Source of the DNA: Acidobacteriota bacterium
Lineage (GTDB): Bacteria; Acidobacteriota; UBA6911; RPQK01; JADFOI01
Direction of reading: 5' to 3'
Length of the DNA: 10,647 bases
NCBI GenBank assembly: GCA_030624355.1
Contig: JAUXKG010000046.1
Coordinates: forward strand, 1-10,647
Shown here: positions 5,393-10,647 of the stretch, in pieces
How the letters are laid out: each line of letters starts with the position of its first letter
How positions within the stretch are numbered: the stretch's first letter is position 1
Position numbers and translations under genes: made by a program
Notes under the pieces: generated by a model
Databases searched by the model: none
Told to the model about the DNA's origin: nothing
What the model saw: the letters and a program-made list of their open reading frames with translations, nothing else

Positions 5393-7510
5393 ATGAGCTT
5401 CAAAATAGGGGTGGATGTTGGGGGAACATTCATCGACCTGGTTGTGATTGACCAGAGTCAAGACAAGCGACTGTACAAGACCCTTTCCGATCCTGAGGAC
5501 TTGGGAAGTGCCGTGATCGAAGGCCTGAGTCTGGCTGCCGTGGATCAAGAAGTGACCTTGGAGGAGATGCTGGCCGAAACAGAGATCATCATTCATGGCA
5601 GTACGGTCGCTACCAACAGTCTGTTGACCCGGAATGGCGCCAGCACAGCTCTACTGACTACGGCGGGCTTTCGGGACATCTTGAATATGCGGAGAGGATT
5701 GCGTGAGAACCAGTATGACCCCAGGCAAAGTCCGCCTGTTCCTCTGATTCCCCGACAGAGAATCTATTCAGTCGAGGAACGCACGAACTGCGAGGGATCG
5801 GAACTGATGGCAATCCAGGATGACGCGCTGAAGGTTCCGATAGAGAAGCTGCGCGCTGATGGCATAGAAAGCGTGGCCATAGGATTGCTCTTTTCTTTCC
5901 TGAACGACAGCCACGAACGACAATTGGGTGCGACTCTGCAGCGGCTTTTGCCTGACGTTCATATTTCGCTGTCCAGTGAGGTTCTCCCTGAAATTCGACT
6001 GTACGAAAGAATCAGCACAACGGCAGTCAACGCCTATGTGACGCCTGTACTGGCCCGTTATCTTGAATCTCTTGAGGCCAAGCTGGAGGAGAAAGGTTTT
6101 ACCGGCAAGCTACTAGTGATGCAATCGAACGGAGGAGTCATGAGCTCCGAGGTAGGCAGACAGTTTGGCGTGAGAAGCGTCTTGTCCGGGCCTGCGGCTG
6201 GACCGGTGGCTGGTATTCACCATGGATCGCTGCACGGATTGGCCAACGTCATCACCTTGGACATGGGGGGAACAAGCTGCGATGTCTGCCTGATCAAGAA
6301 TGGCGAAGTGGAGATTACCAAAGACATGGAGGTGGCCGGTCACAGGATTGCTCTTCCCTTAGTAGCCGTCCACACCATTGGAGCCGGGGGAGGCAGTGTC
6401 ATCGGGCTGGACTCCAGAGGCCTTCTGCAGGTTGGACCGGAAAGTGCCGGTTCCTCGCCCGGACCCGTCTGCTACGACCGCGGCGGCACTCGACCGACAG
6501 TGACCGATGCAGACCTGGTGCTGGGATATCTGGATTCCAAGCGATTCTGGGGGGGACGGTTGCAACTGAACGAGGAGACGGCTCATCGGGCAATCGACTT
6601 GCAGGTGGCGCAACCTTTGGGTCTGGACGCGGTTCGGGCCGCTTATGGCGCCTATCAGGTGGTCAACGCGAACATGGTCGATGCCATACGAGAGGTTTCC
6701 GTGCTCCGGGGCTATGACCCCCGCAGATTTCTTCTGGTGGCAGCCGGCGGCGCCGGTCCCATTCACGCTACTGCCATCGCCCGAGAGCTCGATATCCCGC
6801 TGGTATTGGTTCCCCGCAAGGCCTCGGTGATGTGTGCGGAGGGGCAGCTGTTGTCCGATCTGCGCCATGACTTCGTGCGAAGCTATCTGGCACCGCTGGA
6901 GAAACTCGATTTCGAGGCCGTGAACCGGCTCTATGACGAGATGAAAGATCAAGCCACTCGCGCACTTCACTCGGAGGGAATTTCCAGCCGGAAGATGGAC
7001 ATATCGTTTTCAGCGGATATGAGATACATCGGCCAGTTCAGTGAGGTGGAGGTCCAACTCAAAGCCGGCTCCCTAACAGCGGAAGGAGCCGAAGAGCTGG
7101 GTCACGATTTCCATATGCGTCACGAGTCTCTCAACGGCTACAGCATGCCGTCTGACCCCTTGGAGTTGGTGAATCTCCGGGTGATCGCAAAGGGGATCAC
7201 CGACAAACCACGGGAGATCAGTCTGCCGTCTCGAGGCACGGGTTCCTCAAAGGAAGCATTAACCGGTCATCGCCAGGCCTTCTTTGAGGACGAGTTCAAG
7301 GAAGTCCCGGTTTATGATGGATTCCAGCTCTCTTCAGGGAACACACTGCGTGGACCGGCACTGGTAGAGCACGAAACCACTACCGTAGTCGTGCAGCCCG
7401 ATCTCCAGTTGACATGTGACGAGTGGGGAAACTACATGATCTATGACAAGGAACGCAGTCTGGATGAAACCATTTCCGTCCTAACGACGGAGGTGTCCGA
7501 TGGGTCATGA
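5393..7510 (+). CDS. hyuA: Hydantoinase/oxoprolinase family protein, subunit A (HyuA-like)
   Basis: This 705-residue protein is a full-length member of the hydantoinase A/oxoprolinase family, whose ASKHA-type fold binds ATP and activates a ring amide or carbonyl before hydrolysis or carboxylation with subunit B. The N-terminal domain starts with the phosphate-binding loop DVGGTFID (8-15) and includes IIIHGSTVATNSLL (65-78). The central domain has VMQSNGGVMSS (242-252), SGPAAGPVAG (265-274), LDMGGTSCDV (289-298), GAGGGSV (330-336) and SSPGPVCYDRGGTRPTVTD (354-372), followed by AAGGAGPIHA. The last 200 residues form the C-terminal domain typical of the family. The ATG at 5393 follows AGGGAG by 5 nt. 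It overlaps the B subunit gene by 11 nt, indicating translational coupling. The substrate is unknown: relatives act on hydantoins, 5-oxoproline, caprolactam, acetone or acetophenone. The symbol reflects family membership, not a proven reaction. Confidence 0.93.
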   Translation: MSFKIGVDVGGTFIDLVVIDQSQDKRLYKTLSDPEDLGSAVIEGLSLAAVDQEVTLEEMLAETEIIIHGSTVATNSLLTRNGASTALLTTAGFRDILNMRRGLRENQYDPRQSPPVPLIPRQRIYSVEERTNCEGSELMAIQDDALKVPIEKLRADGIESVAIGLLFSFLNDSHERQLGATLQRLLPDVHISLSSEVLPEIRLYERISTTAVNAYVTPVLARYLESLEAKLEEKGFTGKLLVMQSNGGVMSSEVGRQFGVRSVLSGPAAGPVAGIHHGSLHGLANVITLDMGGTSCDVCLIKNGEVEITKDMEVAGHRIALPLVAVHTIGAGGGSVIGLDSRGLLQVGPESAGSSPGPVCYDRGGTRPTVTDADLVLGYLDSKRFWGGRLQLNEETAHRAIDLQVAQPLGLDAVRAAYGAYQVVNANMVDAIREVSVLRGYDPRRFLLVAAGGAGPIHATAIARELDIPLVLVPRKASVMCAEGQLLSDLRHDFVRSYLAPLEKLDFEAVNRLYDEMKDQATRALHSEGISSRKMDISFSADMRYIGQFSEVEVQLKAGSLTAEGAEELGHDFHMRHESLNGYSMPSDPLELVNLRVIAKGITDKPREISLPSRGTGSSKEALTGHRQAFFEDEFKEVPVYDGFQLSSGNTLRGPALVEHETTTVVVQPDLQLTCDEWGNYMIYDKERSLDETISVLTTEVSDGS

Positions 7511-9257
7511 TGCCTTGGACCCGATTTTGCTGACCGTCATTACCAACCGACTGGAAAGCATTGCCCGGGAAATGGGAGCGGGAATGTTGCGAAGCTCCCG
7601 ATCTCCCATCTTTGCAGAGACCAAGGATTTTGTAACGGCTATCTTCGATTCGCAGCTCCGTCTGGTGGGGCAAACGGCGTACATTCCCGTGCTGATGGGA
7701 GGAAGCGCTATCGCAGTCAGGTCGATCAGCGAGCATTTCGATGGGGCTATTCGTGAAGGAGACGTCATGGTCCTGAACGATCCCTATCGCGGGAACAGTC
7801 ACCTCCCCGACATCACTGTGGTTAGACCCATATTTCTTGAAGGCCAAATATGGTTTTGGGTACTGGCCAGAGGACATCATGCCGACATTGGCGGCGGGGG
7901 AACCGCCGGGTACAACCCCAATGCCAGGACGGTCTGGGAGGAAGGCCTCAGGATACCTCCCTGCAAGCTGTACCAACAGGGAATCTACAACAGCGACGTC
8001 TGGAACCTGATTCTATTGAATGTGCGCCTGCCCGTGCTGGTGGAAGGCGATCTGCAATGTCAAGTGGGGGCCTGCCAGGTGGGGGAGAGGGCTCTGCTTC
8101 AGCTCCTGCAGCAGTACGGCCGTCAAGACGTAAAAACGGCCATCGAGGAGATGCTGGTGAGAAGCGAAGAGGAGATGCGATCCCGTATCCGGAATATTCC
8201 TGCCGGTGTTTATCGTGGCGAAAGCCAACTGGATCATCTCCCGGAGGGTCGGGAGGACAAGCGGCCCACGGTGAGGCTTCAGCTCGAAGTCAAGGACGAC
8301 TGCTTGAACTTTGACTTCAGTGGCTCCGATCCTCAAATCCCGACCTATTACAACAGCTCTTATTCAAACACCGTCTCCTCCAGCTATCTTGCTCTTTTCT
8401 CGACAATTGCAGCTGACATCAAGGTGAACGAAGGCTCAACTCGGCCGATCCGTGTGATCGCCCCCGAGGGCTCTCTGCTCAATCCGAAGGAAGGGGCTCC
8501 AACCACCCAGTGCACGGTGACGACCTGCGCAGCCATTGTCGAGTCCGTGTGGCGTGCACTCTCTCAACCGGTACCCGAATTAGTGCAGGCAGAATGGTCG
8601 CGGTCAAACTCCGCTGTAGGGACCGCCGTCAATTCCAGAACCGGAAGGTACGCCGCCTTCCTTCTCAAATTTGTAAAAGGGGGTGGCGGAGCGGCATTTG
8701 GATTTGACGGGTGGAGTCACATCAGTCCGGTGTCCTCGATGGGCGGTGCGCGGGTACCGGATGTGGAGCTGCATGAGTTGTCCTTCCCTCATCTTATCCT
8801 GAGGTACGAGTACCATATGGATAGTGCTGGAGCTGGAAAATGGCAGGGGGGATACGGCGCCTTTTTCAGGCTCCAGTTTACTGAAGATGGCACGACTTTG
8901 TCGGTTCGAATGGGGAACGGCAGCAAGGTCACGGCTCCGCTTGGACTGGTGGGGGGCCGGGAGGCCCCGCCTGGGAGTGTCACTATGAAAAGGAAATCCG
9001 GTGAAGTCATCGAGTTTCAGGATGACACGTTGTGTCGCCCACGCAAAGGCGACGTTGTCGAGTTCTATTCTTCGGGCGGCGGTGGCTATGGCGACCCCTG
9101 TGAACGGCCCGTGGAGGCAGTGGTTGACGATATAACAGCGGGACTGCTCTCGGTGGAAAAAGCCTCCACAGAGTATGGAGTGGTCGTTGATCCACAAACA
9201 TTGACCGTTGACTTGAAGGCCACAAAAAAGAGGTGGCAGAAGCGTTCGGGAGTCTGA
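7500..9257 (+). CDS. hyuB: Hydantoinase B/oxoprolinase family protein (HyuB-like)
   Basis: This 585-residue protein matches hydantoinase B, the partner subunit of the HyuA-type ATPase. The N-terminal part shows ITNRLESIAREMGAGMLRSS (14-33), with conserved polar residues in NDPYRGNSHLPDITV (93-107) and ARGHHADIGG (123-132). Their histidines and aspartates are candidates for the metal or substrate site. The C-terminal part has MDSAGAGKWQGGYG (440-453) and SSGGGGYGDP (544-553), both hallmarks of the family. The length is normal and no frameshift or missing block is visible. The ATG at 7500 lies inside the end of hyuA (stop 7508-7510), and GGAGG at 7489-7493 is a strong ribosome binding site 6 nt upstream. 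Its TGA at 9255-9257 overlaps the ATG of the next gene. Together with HyuA it should form a cytoplasmic heteromeric enzyme acting on a ring amide or related carbonyl compound. Confidence 0.93.
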   Translation: MGHDALDPILLTVITNRLESIAREMGAGMLRSSRSPIFAETKDFVTAIFDSQLRLVGQTAYIPVLMGGSAIAVRSISEHFDGAIREGDVMVLNDPYRGNSHLPDITVVRPIFLEGQIWFWVLARGHHADIGGGGTAGYNPNARTVWEEGLRIPPCKLYQQGIYNSDVWNLILLNVRLPVLVEGDLQCQVGACQVGERALLQLLQQYGRQDVKTAIEEMLVRSEEEMRSRIRNIPAGVYRGESQLDHLPEGREDKRPTVRLQLEVKDDCLNFDFSGSDPQIPTYYNSSYSNTVSSSYLALFSTIAADIKVNEGSTRPIRVIAPEGSLLNPKEGAPTTQCTVTTCAAIVESVWRALSQPVPELVQAEWSRSNSAVGTAVNSRTGRYAAFLLKFVKGGGGAAFGFDGWSHISPVSSMGGARVPDVELHELSFPHLILRYEYHMDSAGAGKWQGGYGAFFRLQFTEDGTTLSVRMGNGSKVTAPLGLVGGREAPPGSVTMKRKSGEVIEFQDDTLCRPRKGDVVEFYSSGGGGYGDPCERPVEAVVDDITAGLLSVEKASTEYGVVVDPQTLTVDLKATKKRWQKRSGV

Positions 9258-10276
9258 TGTCAGGCGAGATGGGCAGGTATTCTTTTGGGGTGGAGATTCA
9301 TCCCTACTACGACCCCCAAACCTTGATGAGCGAAATCGAGCTTGCCGAACAGTTGGGATACGATCACGTTTGGCTGGGTGATTCACAGTTGATCTGGCGT
9401 GAACTGCATGTGTTGCTCGGAGCGGCCGCCCAAGCGACGACTCGGGTCCTTCTGGGAACCGGCGTCACCAATCCGATCACCCGTCTTCCCGCCGTCACCG
9501 CAAGCGCTGTCGTGACCTTGCAAGAACTCTCCGGAGGCAGGGTGATCTTGGGTGTGGGCACCGGCGACAGTTCGGTGAGAACCATGGGAATGAAGCCCTC
9601 GACCGTTGCAGAGCTGGAGCAGTTTGTGGCCCAGGTGAGAGCACTTTGCCGAGGGGAAACGGTGAGGGGGCCGACCGGTGAGATGCGGTTGACCTTCGGC
9701 TCGGACGATATGTGTCCTCGAGTTGTGGTGGGGGCCACCGGACCAAAGATGCTGAACCTGGCTGGCCGGATTGCCGACGGCGTGATCCTGGGAGGGGGCG
9801 CCAATCGAGAAGCAGTGGTGAAAAAGATGCTCCAGTGTGTCACCGAGGGACGCCGGCGGAGCACACGCTCAGGAGACCCGTTTGAAGTCTTCGCTTCCCT
9901 GCCGGCTTGTGTCGATTCCGACCGGAAGAAGGCGCTCTCGGCGGTGCGCCCCCATGTCGCTCGTAGTCTTCTGACGCCTCAGTGGGGGTTGAGCGCCACG
10001 GCGGCGGCTGTCAGGGACCAAATTCGCCCCAGGTACGATTACTATGAACATATGAATCCCACCGCCCAGCACGCTGAGTTGATCCCGGATGAAGTCGTTC
10101 CTGAATTTGCTCTCGCGGGAACACCTTCTGAATGCATAGAGCAGGCATCTCAACTCTTTGAGTGGGGTGCCGACCAGATCACCATTCGACCCTATGCGGC
10201 TCAAGGCACTCCCCGTATTGCAGCCATCCAATCCTTTGCCGAGTACGTGATGAAACCGCTCAGAGGGAAAGCCTGA
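9257..10276 (+). CDS. LLM class flavin-dependent oxidoreductase
   Basis: This is a luciferase-like TIM-barrel oxidoreductase of about 339 residues, a family that uses FMN or coenzyme F420 for monooxygenation or hydride transfer. Family features are ELAEQLGYDHVWLGDS near residues 28-43, TTRVLLGTGVTNPITR soon after, then QELSGGRVILGVGTGDSSVR, VVVGATGPKMLNLAGRIADG and the closing AGTPSECIEQASQLFEWGAD. The overall pattern is closest to the methylene-tetrahydromethanopterin reductase-like branch, so F420 is possible but unproven. The ATG at 9257 is chosen because it forms TGATG with the hyuB stop; a GTG at 9233 and an ATG at 9269 are in-frame alternatives, and no site has a strong Shine-Dalgarno sequence. 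Tight coupling suggests that the enzyme acts on the same substrate as HyuA/HyuB or its product. The TGA stop touches the large inverted repeat. Confidence 0.9.
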   Translation: MSGEMGRYSFGVEIHPYYDPQTLMSEIELAEQLGYDHVWLGDSQLIWRELHVLLGAAAQATTRVLLGTGVTNPITRLPAVTASAVVTLQELSGGRVILGVGTGDSSVRTMGMKPSTVAELEQFVAQVRALCRGETVRGPTGEMRLTFGSDDMCPRVVVGATGPKMLNLAGRIADGVILGGGANREAVVKKMLQCVTEGRRRSTRSGDPFEVFASLPACVDSDRKKALSAVRPHVARSLLTPQWGLSATAAAVRDQIRPRYDYYEHMNPTAQHAELIPDEVVPEFALAGTPSECIEQASQLFEWGADQITIRPYAAQGTPRIAAIQSFAEYVMKPLRGKA

Positions 10277-10318
10277 TAGGAATATGGGGACAGTCTACTC
10301 TGTCCCCATATTCCTATC
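10275..10318. repeat. Perfect 19-bp inverted repeat with 6-nt loop between convergent genes
   Basis: GATAGGAATATGGGGACAG (10275-10293) and its exact reverse complement (10300-10318) enclose the loop TCTACT (10294-10299). The stop of the LLM gene (10274-10276) overlaps the left arm, and the stop of the TRAP permease gene (10314-10316, minus strand) lies inside the right arm. In RNA it would fold from either strand, so it may act as a bidirectional transcription stop or 3'-end stabiliser, although a long U-tract is absent. The GGGGACAG/CTGTCCCC arms recall REP-type palindromes associated with REP-associated tyrosine transposases; this is from memory, and no such transposase is in the window. 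Confidence 0.85.
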
Positions 10319-10647
10319 GGAGCATCAGATTGGGAAGCCAGAGGACAATTTCCGGAACAAATAGGAAGAGAACTATGCCTGCCAATTCCAATATGATCCA
10401 TGGGATAGCGATCCGGAACATGGTATTGATGGTGATGTAATCAGGAAGCATCGAGTGGGAGGCATACAGGACCAAGCCGAAGGGCGGCGTGTAGGTCGCC
10501 AGTTCAAGACTGATGATGCTGACGATGCCGAAATGGATGGGGTCAATTCCCAGGATTTGGACGATGGGCATGAAGATCGGCATGGTGATAAATATGATCG
10601 TATTGATCTCCATGAACAGACCCAGCACGAAGATCACGGCCTGCGTC
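10314..10647 (-). CDS. TRAP transporter large permease (DctM-like), C-terminal part
   Basis: The frame is open to the right window edge, so only the last 110 or so residues are present. They are strongly hydrophobic, with about three membrane segments: VIFVLGLFMEINTIIF and following, GIVSIISLELATYTPPFGL, and PWIILELAGIVLFLFV. The pattern GLFMEINTIIF...GIDPIHFGIVSI...E.ATYTPPFGL is characteristic of the large (12-TM) subunit of tripartite ATP-independent periplasmic transporters, which drive sodium- or proton-coupled uptake of organic acids and related compounds with a periplasmic binding protein. The small permease and binding-protein genes would be expected beyond the window. The gene converges on the HyuA/HyuB/LLM operon, so they are not co-transcribed; a shared substrate is only a guess. 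The final codons and TAG stop lie in or next to the inverted repeat. Confidence 0.88.
   Translation of the reverse strand, partial: TQAVIFVLGLFMEINTIIFITMPIFMPIVQILGIDPIHFGIVSIISLELATYTPPFGLVLYASHSMLPDYITINTMFRIAIPWIILELAGIVLFLFVPEIVLWLPNLMLR

Noticed and set aside
6359..6970. Minus-strand open frame of 203 codons
   Set aside because: Antisense to the conserved core of hyuA; no ribosome binding site or domain supports it.
8604..9386. Minus-strand open frame of 260 codons
   Set aside because: It runs antisense to hyuB and the start of the LLM gene, both with clear family motifs; the antisense product is arginine- and proline-rich and without recognisable domains.

Overview
This is a bacterial chromosomal window of moderately high GC with long, dense genes. 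The mix of a pilus-type surface protein, acyl-CoA dehydrogenase, M28 peptidase, hydantoinase A/B pair, luciferase-like oxidoreductase and TRAP transporter suggests a heterotrophic, probably uncultivated environmental bacterium. Intergenic repeats built on CCGTGT and a GGGGACAG/CTGTCCCC palindrome remind me of Acidobacteriota and similar large-genome lineages. That placement is a low-confidence guess. No rRNA, tRNA, CRISPR array, transposase, integrase or phage gene was seen.

Layout, left to right. (1) 1-1467 (+): the 3' part of a large secreted or surface protein, probably type IV pilus-associated (PilX-like), cut by the window edge. (2) 1718-2890 (+): a stand-alone acyl-CoA dehydrogenase with its catalytic glutamate. 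(3) 2924-3022: a repeat-rich spacer with a heptamer tandem array followed by two copies of GTGTCAATCCGTGT. (4) 3034-5082 (-): four minus-strand genes, read from right to left: a CDGSH iron-sulfur protein, a DUF1330 protein, a membrane-anchored M28 zinc peptidase and a small uncharacterised protein. (5) 5083-5392: an intergenic stretch with an imperfect 60-bp inverted repeat, a third copy of the 14-mer and the upstream region of the next operon. (6) 5393-10276 (+): a tight three-gene operon. The hyuA-like and hyuB-like genes overlap by 11 nt, and the luciferase-like flavin oxidoreductase starts on the hyuB stop (TGATG). (7) 10275-10318: a perfect 19-bp inverted repeat with a 6-nt loop, holding or touching the stop codons of both converging genes. 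(8) 10314-10647 (-): the C-terminal end of a TRAP transporter large permease (DctM type), cut by the window edge.

Functionally, the strongest unit is the HyuA/HyuB/LLM operon. HyuA and HyuB should form an ATP-dependent hydrolase or carboxylase acting on a cyclic amide, imide or related carbonyl compound, and the coupled LLM enzyme probably oxidises or reduces the same substrate or its product. The convergent TRAP transporter may import the substrate, but this rests only on proximity. The minus-strand block looks like an unrelated cassette bounded by same-orientation repeats. I found no clearly new defence or mobile system. The most distinctive items are the translationally coupled third enzyme, the stop-bearing palindrome and the repeats around the minus-strand block.
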